Of a DNA stretch of 5,143 nt, positions 1-5,143 are shown in pieces. The translations under genes and the position numbers were made by a program. The notes under the pieces were generated by a model. The model made no database searches, had not been told where the DNA came from, and saw only the letters and a list, made by a program, of their open reading frames with translations. The DNA is taken from assembly GCA_027024125.1 (NCBI GenBank), contig JALVSV010000252.1, forward strand, positions 1-5,143, in the 5' to 3' direction. This stretch comes from Methylothermaceae bacterium (GTDB lineage: Bacteria > Pseudomonadota > Gammaproteobacteria > Methylococcales > Methylothermaceae). How positions within the stretch are numbered: position 1 is the stretch's first letter; every line of letters begins with the position of its first letter.

Positions 1-320
1 AGCCCTGCCTCTTTTGCATGACGCCGCAGTAACCGGTGTGCCAGACTGTGGAAGGTACCGAGCCACATACCCTGGGTCTCAATCCTCAACAGGTTTTCCA
101 CCCGGCCACGCATTTCCCTGGCCGCCTTGTTGGTGAAAGTCACCGATACCAGGGAATGGGGTGGCATGTTCTCCACTTGGATCAACCAGGCCAGACGATG
201 TACCAGCACCCGCGTTTTGCCGCTACCGGCACCGGCCAGAACCATCATCGGTTGAAGGGGGGCACTGACCGCTTCACGTTGTGCATCATTGAGAGGATCG
301 AGAATCGAGGTAATGTCCAT
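1..320 (-). CDS. uvrD: DNA helicase II (UvrD), N-terminal part, cut by the window edge
   Basis: This is the first 106 codons of a superfamily 1A 3'-5' DNA helicase, which in its family unwinds DNA in nucleotide excision repair and mismatch repair. Reading the minus strand from the ATG at 320 gives MDITSILDPLNDAQREAV, with the Q-motif glutamine at residue 14. The Walker A motif AGAGSGKT is at residues 29-36, motif Ia (TFTNKAAREM) at 61-70, and motif Ib (GTFHSLAHRLLR) at 88-99. The opening and motif Ib resemble UvrD rather than Rep or PcrA, as I remember those families. Full family length is about 720 residues, so most of the gene lies beyond the left edge. No strong ribosome binding site precedes the ATG, and I see no CTG-N10-CAG LexA box in the 79 bp upstream, although E. 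coli uvrD has one. It is divergent from the DUF2892 gene. Confidence 0.96.
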   Translation of the reverse strand, partial: MDITSILDPLNDAQREAVSAPLQPMMVLAGAGSGKTRVLVHRLAWLIQVENMPPHSLVSVTFTNKAAREMRGRVENLLRIETQGMWLGTFHSLAHRLLRRHAKEAG

Positions 321-357
321 GGCTTTATTTTACCGGATTGAGGCCCCATATTTACGA

Positions 358-363
358 TATACT
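358..363 (+). promoter_or_regulatory. Candidate -10 box (TATACT) upstream of the DUF2892 gene
   Basis: TATACT matches the sigma-70 -10 consensus at five of six positions and lies 36 bp before the ATG at 400. The best -35-like hexamer, TTGAGG at 338-343, leaves only a 14-bp spacer, shorter than usual, so the promoter is uncertain or may need an activator. The same hexamer stands before the CBS gene, followed by the same AATTCAA-containing element. Confidence 0.35.
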
Positions 364-370
364 AAGCGGT

Positions 371-380
371 AAATTCAAAA
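371..380 (+). promoter_or_regulatory. AAATTCAAAA element, candidate operator
   Basis: This 10-mer starts 8 bp after the end of the TATACT box, near the expected transcription start. Its exact reverse complement is at 783-792, placed similarly behind the TATACT box of the CBS gene. It is unpaired here: the nearest mirror sequence, TTGAGAGG at 385-392, matches only half of the arm. Identity and placement are seen directly; a regulatory role is inference. Confidence 0.35.
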
Positions 381-389
381 CTGATTGAG

Positions 390-396
390 AGGTGAG
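390..396 (+). promoter_or_regulatory. Shine-Dalgarno sequence AGGTGAG of the DUF2892 gene
   Basis: AGGTGAG lies inside the purine-rich stretch 387-396 and ends 3 bp before the ATG at 400, with its AGGT core 6 bp from it. It decides the start in favour of ATG 400 over the in-frame TTG at 385, which would place this sequence inside the coding region. Confidence 0.7.
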
Positions 397-399
397 ATC

Positions 400-693
400 A
401 TGAATTTCGATTTCAAACGGATGCTCAAATACCAACGCAATGTCGGCGATCAGGATCAGAAGATCCGTTATGGCGTAGGTTTTCTGGCCTGCCTGATTTC
501 GATCTTCCTGGGAAGCGTTCCCCTGTTGCTCTTGGGAATCGCGCTGTTTGCATCAGGCTATACCCGTTACTGCCCCATCTATTCTGGCATGGGCAGAAGT
601 ACGTTTTCCTCCTGCTGTGGCGGCAAAGCCAAGGAGACGGCCGACAGCCATTCCTGCTGCAGCGGAGAAGAGGGTAAAGCACAACAGCATTGA
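400..693 (+). CDS. DUF2892/YgaP-like inner membrane protein with cysteine-rich tail
   Basis: This is a 97-residue protein of the DUF2892 type, the transmembrane module also fused to rhodanese in E. coli YgaP. The family signature is visible: RNVGDQDQKIRY at residues 13-24, a hydrophobic hairpin from about 25 to 52 (probably two short membrane helices joined at GSVP, 38-41), then YCPIYSGMG at 57-65 with Cys58. The tail is unusual. It has two adjacent cysteine pairs, Cys72-Cys73 (CCGG) and Cys86-Cys87 (CCSG), with His84 and a terminal His97, in a charged, flexible-looking context. Such a tail could bind metal or take part in thiol chemistry, but that is inference. No rhodanese domain is fused or adjacent. 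The biochemical role of stand-alone DUF2892 proteins is not known to me. The start follows the Shine-Dalgarno sequence at 390-396. Confidence 0.88.
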   Translation: MNFDFKRMLKYQRNVGDQDQKIRYGVGFLACLISIFLGSVPLLLLGIALFASGYTRYCPIYSGMGRSTFSSCCGGKAKETADSHSCCSGEEGKAQQH

Positions 694-770
694 ACCTCGC
701 TCCAATTGTCCATTTCTATGCGCACGGAAGCGCCTTCTCTCCATCCCATCTCTTAAAGTTCCTTCTGCCT

Positions 771-779
771 TGCTATACT
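771..779 (+). promoter_or_regulatory. Candidate extended -10 promoter (TGC-TATACT) for the CBS gene
   Basis: TG at 771-772, one base, then TATACT at 774-779 forms an extended -10 element, a type that can work with a poor -35. The region 751-757 gives only weak -35 matches such as CTTAAA (752-757, 16-bp spacer). Transcription would start near 785-787, about 32 bases before the ATG at 818. This suggests the CBS gene has its own promoter and does not depend only on read-through from the DUF2892 gene. Confidence 0.45.
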
Positions 780-783
780 TGAT

Positions 784-818
784 TTTGAATTTCCGGGATC
801 AAGGTCACAAAATTCAAA
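784..818 (+). repeat. Perfect 9-bp inverted repeat at the start of the CBS gene
   Basis: The left arm TTTGAATTT (784-792) and right arm AAATTCAAA (810-818) are exact reverse complements around a 17-base loop. The loop carries AAGGT (801-805), the best ribosome binding site, and the last base of the right arm is the A of the ATG. The left arm overlaps the predicted transcription start. It may be a protein-binding dyad (arm centres 26 bp apart) or an mRNA hairpin that displays or hides the ribosome binding site. The repeat is seen directly; its function is inferred. Confidence 0.55.
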
Positions 819-1243
819 TGCTCATCTCCGACATCATGGTATATCGCGTAACCGCTGTCGACATGGACGCCAGCATCAAACTGGTGCGCGGAATCCTGGA
901 GGAATCCGGCTTCCATTATTTGCCAGTGGTGGAAGGGAAAAAGCTGGTGGGAATGATCAGCGACCGCGAGATGCTCAAGTGGGTCAGCCCCTATATAGGA
1001 ACGTTATCCGAGACCGAACGCGACCGGGATACCTTGAAAAAACGGGCCCATCAGATCATGGACCGGAATCTGTACTGCGTCCGTCCAGAGACGACCATCC
1101 AGGCCGCCACCGCCATGTTGCTGGAATATCATTTATCCGCTCTTCCGGTCGTCGACCAGCGTAGAAGACTCAAGGGAATCGTTGTATGGCGGGATCTGCT
1201 GCGCTACTTCAATGACCAGCTCGAGGCTCAATCCTTACGCTGA
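818..1243 (+). CDS. Two-CBS-domain protein, probable nucleotide-sensing regulator
   Basis: This 141-residue protein is little more than one Bateman module. CBS1 covers about residues 4-56 (ISDIMVYRVTAVD to GMISDREMLKW) and CBS2 about 78-131 (HQIMDRNLYCVRP to GIVVWRDLLRYF). Such modules usually bind adenosine nucleotides in the cleft between the domains; which ligand this one binds, and which partner it controls, cannot be told. The ribose-contact motif G-h-x-S/T-x-x-N/D is imperfect in both halves: CBS1 has Ser48 but Glu51 at the acidic position, and CBS2 has Val123 in place of Ser/Thr but keeps Asp126. No membrane segment or catalytic domain is attached. I chose ATG 818 because homology to the CBS fold begins there and AAGGT lies upstream, though 12 bases away, which is long. 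An open frame extends back to 548, but it overlaps the DUF2892 gene and looks non-coding. The 3' end overlaps fxsA by 16 bp, tail to tail. Confidence 0.88.
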   Translation: MLISDIMVYRVTAVDMDASIKLVRGILEESGFHYLPVVEGKKLVGMISDREMLKWVSPYIGTLSETERDRDTLKKRAHQIMDRNLYCVRPETTIQAATAMLLEYHLSALPVVDQRRRLKGIVVWRDLLRYFNDQLEAQSLR

Positions 1244-1668
1244 TACTCACCTTCGATGATCCTTGGCTCGCCGGCACCCGTTGCCCCTGGGCCACCGGGT
1301 GGTGGTTGGATCAGCCATCTTTTGAGGATGTATTGTGCAATTTTCTTGCGCGTGGAAGGGATCAGACAAAGAAAGCCGAGTGCATCGGTGAAGAATCCCG
1401 GGGTCAAAAGCAGCGCTCCACCCACCAATAGAATGGGGCCCTCCACGATCTCCAACGTTGGAATCTTTCCTTGGGCCAGACTCTGCTGCAGACGAAACCA
1501 GGTGTGAAACCCTTCAATACGCAGCAACCAGGCCCCAAGTACCGCAGTAAACACCACCATGGCCACTGTTGGGAGAGGACCGATGATCCCTCCGATCACC
1601 AGCAGCAGGTAAATCTCGATCAACGGAACGATCAGGAAAACTAGAAACAATAAACGAAATGGCTGCAT
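1228..1668 (-). CDS. fxsA: FxsA-family inner membrane protein
   Basis: This 146-residue protein belongs to the FxsA family, named for suppression of phage T7 exclusion by the F plasmid when overproduced in E. coli; its normal role is poorly known. Hydrophobic segments lie at about residues 6-26 (with the family motif FLIVPLIEIYLL), 30-49 and 76-103. The loop motif PGFFTD is at 90-95 and the C-terminal motif EGEYQRKD at 139-146; E. coli FxsA, as I recall it, has a nearly identical DGEYQRKD. A Pro/Gly-rich linker (121-134) precedes that motif. I chose ATG 1668 because the family begins just before the first helix. An in-frame ATG at 1704 would add 12 residues (MIRIFIAISYPN) and has a more purine-rich leader (GGGAAGAAAG), so it remains possible. 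The gene is convergent with the CBS gene and divergent from cutA. Confidence 0.9.
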   Translation of the reverse strand: MQPFRLLFLVFLIVPLIEIYLLLVIGGIIGPLPTVAMVVFTAVLGAWLLRIEGFHTWFRLQQSLAQGKIPTLEIVEGPILLVGGALLLTPGFFTDALGFLCLIPSTRKKIAQYILKRWLIQPPPGGPGATGAGEPRIIEGEYQRKD

Positions 1669-1689
1669 GTTTGGGTATGATATAGCAAT

Positions 1690-1697
1690 GAATATTC
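1690..1697. repeat. GAATATTC palindrome between fxsA and cutA
   Basis: A perfect 8-bp palindrome in the short gap between the divergent fxsA and cutA genes, 26 bp before the cutA ATG. The same palindrome, in the shared 9-mer TGAATATTC, recurs at the dsbD stop codon. It could be an operator half or chance in an A/T-rich gap. If fxsA starts at 1704, it would lie inside that gene. Confidence 0.25.
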
Positions 1698-1722
1698 GGA
1701 TCATTATGGCACTTTCTTCCCA

Positions 1723-2052
1723 ATGAGCACACACTATCGCCTGGTTTTTTGCACCTGCCCTGATGACGAAACAGCCACCGCTCTGGCAAAGGGATTGGTG
1801 GAGGCCCACCTTGCCGCCTGTGTCAATCTTCTGCCAAACATCCGTTCAATCTACACATGGAAGGGTAATCTGGAAATCGATAGCGAGGTGCTTTTAGTGA
1901 TCAAAACCCGGCAGGACCGAATGGAAGCGCTGGAGCAGTTCATTCTCTCTCACCACCCCTATGAACTTCCGGAAGTCGTTGCGGTCTCCCTGGAACAAGG
2001 AAACCAAGGTTATCTGGAATGGCTAGGCACATGGCTCGACTCTACCGATTGA
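1723..2052 (+). CDS. cutA: Divalent-cation tolerance protein CutA
   Basis: This 109-residue protein belongs to CutA1, small ferredoxin-like-fold proteins that form tight trimers and were linked to copper and divalent-metal tolerance in E. coli. Family motifs appear in order: LVFCTCPDDETA (residues 7-18), LAACVNLLP (30-38), SIYTWKG (42-48), EVLLVIKT (55-62) and SHHPYELPEVVAV (76-88), ending in GYLEWLGTWL. Of the three cysteines discussed for E. coli CutA, Cys10 and Cys33 have counterparts here. The third is replaced (Phe73 in my hand alignment), while Cys12 is extra. The ATG at 1723 fits the family start, but the bases before it (TTCTTCCCA) contain no Shine-Dalgarno sequence, and no clear promoter is visible. 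The 3' end overlaps dsbD in a different frame, so the two are very probably co-transcribed, as in E. coli. Confidence 0.95.
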   Translation: MSTHYRLVFCTCPDDETATALAKGLVEAHLAACVNLLPNIRSIYTWKGNLEIDSEVLLVIKTRQDRMEALEQFILSHHPYELPEVVAVSLEQGNQGYLEWLGTWLDSTD

Positions 2053-3848
2053 TCTTTCTGTGGATGACCGTATGCATCGTCTGGGCACCACCGGCAAGTG
2101 CTCAGTTCGATCCACTTGCAAAGCTCGGTCTTCCGCTGTTTCAGGAGCAACTGTTACCTGCAGATGAAGCATTCCATTTCAGTGCCGAAGTGGCAGATCC
2201 AGAGACGCTGCGCCTCGACTGGCAAATTGCCGATGGTTACTACCTGTACAGAAAGCAGTTCAAGATCAAATCCCTGACTCCGGGAATCAGCCTGGCCCGG
2301 CTACAACTTCCACCGGGAAAAACCAAACAGGACCCCGAATACGGAACGACTGAGGTGTATTATCACCAGGTCAGTGCCACAACCACCATCGACCGTCCTG
2401 CGACGGCAACCTCCCTCACCCTGGAGGTGAGATATCAGGGATGTGCCGACAGGGGCGTTTGCTACCCCCCCATCCTGAAAACCCTCACCCTGAACCTTCC
2501 TTCCCTTAGCAACGTAACTTCCGACACCACGTCCGCAGACACTTTCCTTCTGACAGAACAGGATGAGATAGCCCAGGCGCTGAAAAAACAGGGGTTCTGG
2601 CTGACCATCCTGAGTTTCCTGGGTTTCGGTATTCTGTTGGCCTTCACCCCATGCTGCTTCCCCATGCTGCCTATCCTGTCGGGAATCATCGTCGGCCATG
2701 GCCACAGCATCACCACAGCGAAGGCATTCGGGTTGTCCCTGAGCTATGTGTTGATGTCCGCCCTCACATACACTCTCTTCGGAATTCTGGCAGGAGTATT
2801 CGGAGCCAATCTCCAGGTGGCCTTTCAGAATCCATGGATCATCTCCATCTTCAGTGCCCTGTTCGTCGCTCTCGCCCTGTCCATGTTCGGTTTGTATGAA
2901 TTGCAGATGCCCTCTTCGTGGCAATCGAAACTGGCCAATCTGCGGGGTGGAAAACAGGGTGGAAGCTTCATCAATGCCGGTGTGCTGGGGGCATTGTCCG
3001 CCCTCATCGTCGGACCCTGCGTCGCCGCCCCACTGGCAGGCGCACTGATCTATATCGGCCAGACCGGCGATGCCGTGCTGGGCGGGGCCGCCCTGTTCGC
3101 TTTGGGAATGGGAATGGGCCTGCCTTTGATCGTCGTGGGTACTTCAGCGGGTAAAATGCTACCCAGAGCCGGACTGTGGATGAACACGGTCAAGTCCGTA
3201 TTCGGGGTTTTGCTTTTGGGCGTCGCCATCTGGCTCCTGGAGAGAATCCTGCCACCGGCGGCCACCATGTTCCTGTGGGCAGTGTGGTTGATCGTCCCGG
3301 CAATCTACCTGGGCGCAGGCAGTCCCCTGTCTGAAGAAGCGTCGCATAGCCGCAAACTGGGAAAGGCTTTGGGTATCGTCATGCTTTCCTATGGCATCCT
3401 GCTGCTGATTGGGGTCGCTGCAGGAAGCCGGGACGTCCTGCGTCCACTGCATGTGCTGACCGCACGAAGTGGGATATCCGAATCCACGGAGTTTCAACGT
3501 ATTGCTTCAATCGGGGAGCTGGAACGACATCTGCAAAGCGGCAACCGCTGGGTAATGCTTGATTTCTATGCCGACTGGTGCATCTCATGCAAGGAACTGG
3601 AACATAACACCTTTACCGACCCGAAAGTCCGGCAGGCACTCAGTTCCATGGCCACCCTTAAGGCCGATGTGACAGCCAACGCTGAAAGCGATCAGGAATT
3701 ATTGCAAAAATTCAATTTGATCGGGCCACCAGCAGTACTGTTCTTCGACCCTCAGGGAAATGAATGCAGAAGCGCCCGTTTGATCGGCTTTGTTCCTCCA
3801 GAGCAATTCCTGGCGCATCTGCAGCAACTTCAACAGCGCTGTGGTTGA
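2019..3848 (+). CDS. dsbD: Thiol:disulfide interchange protein DsbD (membrane electron carrier)
   Basis: DsbD takes electrons from cytoplasmic thioredoxin and passes them through three redox domains to periplasmic targets such as DsbC and cytochrome c maturation proteins. This 609-residue copy has all three. A signal peptide ends near ASA|Q (residues 26-29). The periplasmic alpha domain carries GCADRGVCYPP with Cys142 and Cys148. The membrane domain has about eight helices (193-468), with redox cysteines in FTPCCFPM (Cys212) and GPCVAAP (Cys334). The C-terminal thioredoxin domain has YADWCISCKE (Cys521, Cys524) and Pro571 at the cis-proline position. E. coli DsbD is 565 residues. Cys213, next to Cys212, is unusual, since that position is normally Val in FTPCVLPM. 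The start is ambiguous: ATG 2019 (AAGG 9 bases upstream) or in-frame ATG 2031, overlapping cutA by 34 or 22 bp. Either suggests translational coupling. Confidence 0.97.
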   Translation: MARHMARLYRLIFLWMTVCIVWAPPASAQFDPLAKLGLPLFQEQLLPADEAFHFSAEVADPETLRLDWQIADGYYLYRKQFKIKSLTPGISLARLQLPPGKTKQDPEYGTTEVYYHQVSATTTIDRPATATSLTLEVRYQGCADRGVCYPPILKTLTLNLPSLSNVTSDTTSADTFLLTEQDEIAQALKKQGFWLTILSFLGFGILLAFTPCCFPMLPILSGIIVGHGHSITTAKAFGLSLSYVLMSALTYTLFGILAGVFGANLQVAFQNPWIISIFSALFVALALSMFGLYELQMPSSWQSKLANLRGGKQGGSFINAGVLGALSALIVGPCVAAPLAGALIYIGQTGDAVLGGAALFALGMGMGLPLIVVGTSAGKMLPRAGLWMNTVKSVFGVLLLGVAIWLLERILPPAATMFLWAVWLIVPAIYLGAGSPLSEEASHSRKLGKALGIVMLSYGILLLIGVAAGSRDVLRPLHVLTARSGISESTEFQRIASIGELERHLQSGNRWVMLDFYADWCISCKELEHNTFTDPKVRQALSSMATLKADVTANAESDQELLQKFNLIGPPAVLFFDPQGNECRSARLIGFVPPEQFLAHLQQLQQRCG

Positions 3849-3854
3849 ATATTC
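3847..3854. repeat. GAATATTC palindrome at the dsbD stop codon
   Basis: This palindrome starts inside the dsbD stop codon and lies 72 bp before the tolC-type ATG. It repeats the 9-mer TGAATATTC found upstream of cutA. GTGG (3841-3844) and CCAC (3854-3857) flank it, but no T-run follows, so it is not a rho-independent terminator. Confidence 0.25.
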
Positions 3855-3925
3855 CACTCTCTGCAACTGACTTGCTATCACCTGATCTTTAACATAGTAC
3901 CTCTGACGGTAATACATTCAGGAAC

Positions 3926-5143
3926 ATGGGCATCATGCAACATTTGCATCTTTTATTGTTTTTGGTATTTTTGCCAATTTTGACTCGTGCCGAGAACCTG
4001 CTGGAGGTGTATCAACTGGCCCTGCAGAACGACCCCACTTTCCGGGCGGCCCAGGCCAGCCTGAGGATCGGTCTGGAAAACGAAAAACTGGGACTTGCGG
4101 AAATCTTGCCGAAGGTCAATGTCAACTTGGGCTTCAATTTCACCCGCAGAGAGAACATGGGGCAATTTCCCGCCGGTGGCCTCCTGATCCCCAACAACAC
4201 CAAAACCAATTCCACCACCAGGTCTTGGGGAATCAGCCTGGACCAACCGGTGTTTGATCTGGAAGCCTGGTTCTTGTTCCAACGTGGGCAGGAACTGACC
4301 CAACAGGCGAAAGCACAATTTGCCTCCGATCAACAGTCGCTGATCATTCGTGTGGTGGAGGCATATGTGGAGGTACTTCGCTCCAGGGCCAACCTCGATG
4401 CCTCCCGTGCCCAGGAAAAGGCCACCCAGCGCCAGTTGGAGCTGGCCCGGGAACGCTTCAAGGTTGGCCTGGCAGCCATTACCGATGTACGGGAGGCCGA
4501 AGCGGCCAACGACCTGGCCATCGCCAACCGGCTGGGAGACGAAGGGGAATTACGGGTGGCTTTGGAAAAACTGTCAGTACTGACAGGTCATCAGCATCAC
4601 GATCTCTGGGTTCTGAAACAAGATTTCCCGGTGGCCAAGCCAGACCCCATCGACAGTGAAGAATGGGTCAGATTTGCTTTGACGAACAATCTGGATATCA
4701 AAGCTGCCGGTTTTTTGCGCGATGCCGCCCATCAGGCCGCACGTGCGGCAGGAGCCAGGCACTTGCCTAAAATCACCACCAGCCTGAACTACGGCCAGAA
4801 CCATTCTGAAGTGGAACAGAACAACACCAAAGTGGATATCAACCAGGCATTCGAGATCGACAACACCCAAGGATCGGTTGCTGTCAACCTCAACATACCC
4901 TTGTTCGCCGGTGGCGGCATCAGCGCTGGCCGTCGCCAGGCTTATGCCGAATACGATCGTTCCAGCGAACAATACCTGGGAACCGTTCGCACGACCGAGC
5001 AGGCTACCCGTGCTCTAGTCATCAGCGTACTCACCAATGTAGCCCAGGTGAAAGCCGGTCAGCGAGCCGTCATCTCCAGTCGGGCTTCCTTGGAGGCGAC
5101 CGAGGCTGGATATCAGGTGGGAACGCGTAATATCATCGATGTA
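3926..5143 (+). CDS. tolC: TolC-family outer membrane efflux/secretion protein, C-terminus beyond the window
   Basis: TolC proteins form trimeric channels through the outer membrane and periplasm that serve drug efflux pumps and type I secretion. The 406 codons seen cover most of the protein. After a signal peptide (cleavage near TRA|E, residue 22) comes ENLLEVYQLALQNDP (23-37), close to the mature E. coli start. The two structural repeats of the family follow: the first with ARERFKVGLAAITDVREAEA (about 174-193), the second opening near TNNLDIKAAG and reaching YQVGTRNIIDV (396-406), the motif equivalent to the first, where the window ends. Two ATGs are possible, 3926 and 3935. AGGA at 3920-3923 is 2 bases from the first and 11 from the second, so neither is ideal. 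With either, the signal peptide has no Lys or Arg before its hydrophobic core, which is odd. No pump gene is visible. It follows dsbD after 77 bp and may be transcribed separately. The symbol is by family resemblance; a paralogue is possible. Confidence 0.9.
   Translation, partial: MGIMQHLHLLLFLVFLPILTRAENLLEVYQLALQNDPTFRAAQASLRIGLENEKLGLAEILPKVNVNLGFNFTRRENMGQFPAGGLLIPNNTKTNSTTRSWGISLDQPVFDLEAWFLFQRGQELTQQAKAQFASDQQSLIIRVVEAYVEVLRSRANLDASRAQEKATQRQLELARERFKVGLAAITDVREAEAANDLAIANRLGDEGELRVALEKLSVLTGHQHHDLWVLKQDFPVAKPDPIDSEEWVRFALTNNLDIKAAGFLRDAAHQAARAAGARHLPKITTSLNYGQNHSEVEQNNTKVDINQAFEIDNTQGSVAVNLNIPLFAGGGISAGRRQAYAEYDRSSEQYLGTVRTTEQATRALVISVLTNVAQVKAGQRAVISSRASLEATEAGYQVGTRNIIDV

Noticed and set aside
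36..341. Plus-strand open frame of 101 codons
   Set aside because: It lies opposite the clear uvrD coding sequence and its translation shows no recognisable family.
385..399. TTG start giving a DUF2892 protein five residues longer
   Set aside because: It would run through the Shine-Dalgarno sequence AGGTGAG, which is properly placed for ATG 400.
694..760. Possible terminator hairpin after the DUF2892 gene (GCGC-ACGGAA-GCGC)
   Set aside because: The stem is only four base pairs and no T-run follows.
548..817. 90-residue N-terminal extension of the CBS protein
   Set aside because: It overlaps the DUF2892 gene in another frame, contains no domain, and a promoter-like TATACT box and ribosome binding site lie inside it; homology begins at ATG 818.
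2301..2924. Minus-strand open frame of 207 codons inside dsbD
   Set aside because: It is antisense to conserved DsbD motifs, is rich in Gln/Gly/Glu as expected of a shadow frame, and has no family signature.
3872..3915. Sigma-70 promoter for tolC (TTGCTA with TAGTAC or CATAGT; TTTAAC with TAATAC)
   Set aside because: Each pairing has a poor -10 or an off-length spacer; none is clearly better than background.
3953..4972. Minus-strand open frames of 65-132 codons opposite tolC
   Set aside because: The plus-strand frame encodes an uninterrupted TolC protein with clear motifs; the antisense frames are shadows.
1..5143. Defence system, mobile element, CRISPR array or biosynthetic cluster
   Set aside because: Every gene belongs to a familiar chromosomal family, and no transposase, integrase, direct-repeat array or toxin-antitoxin pair is visible.

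Overview
The window reads as an ordinary, densely coded piece of a gammaproteobacterial chromosome with moderate G+C. This is inferred from protein resemblances: a UvrD N-terminus very like the enterobacterial protein, an FxsA ending in EGEYQRKD, a cutA-dsbD gene pair as in Escherichia coli, and a TolC-type outer membrane protein. The genus cannot be fixed from the sequence alone. I see no mobile element, CRISPR array, tRNA or rRNA.

Layout, left to right. The first 320 bases hold the 5' end of uvrD (DNA helicase II) on the minus strand, running off the left edge. A 79-bp divergent gap follows. Then come two plus-strand genes: a 97-residue DUF2892/YgaP-like membrane protein with a cysteine-rich tail (400-693), and a 141-residue protein made of two CBS domains (818-1243). 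The CBS gene meets fxsA (minus strand, 1228-1668) tail to tail with a 16-bp overlap. Divergent from fxsA is an overlapping pair, cutA (1723-2052) and dsbD (2019-3848). A TolC-family gene (3926 onward) is cut by the right edge. No stretch longer than 125 bp lacks a gene.

How the genes relate. uvrD serves DNA repair. DsbD carries reducing equivalents across the inner membrane to periplasmic thiol proteins, and CutA is a small trimeric protein linked to divalent-metal tolerance; their overlap suggests one transcript with coupled translation. The DUF2892 protein with paired cysteines adds a possible metal or thiol theme, but no single pathway joins all the genes. TolC probably works with transporters encoded elsewhere.

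The best unexplained signal is regulatory. The 10-mer AAATTCAAAA lies just downstream of a TATACT box before the DUF2892 gene. The same 10-mer, inverted, lies just downstream of a second TATACT box before the CBS gene, where it forms a perfect 9-bp inverted repeat ending on the start codon. This could be a shared operator or an RNA hairpin. A second, weaker shared element, TGAATATTC, occurs upstream of cutA-dsbD and again at the dsbD stop codon upstream of tolC. I found no convincing new multi-gene system.
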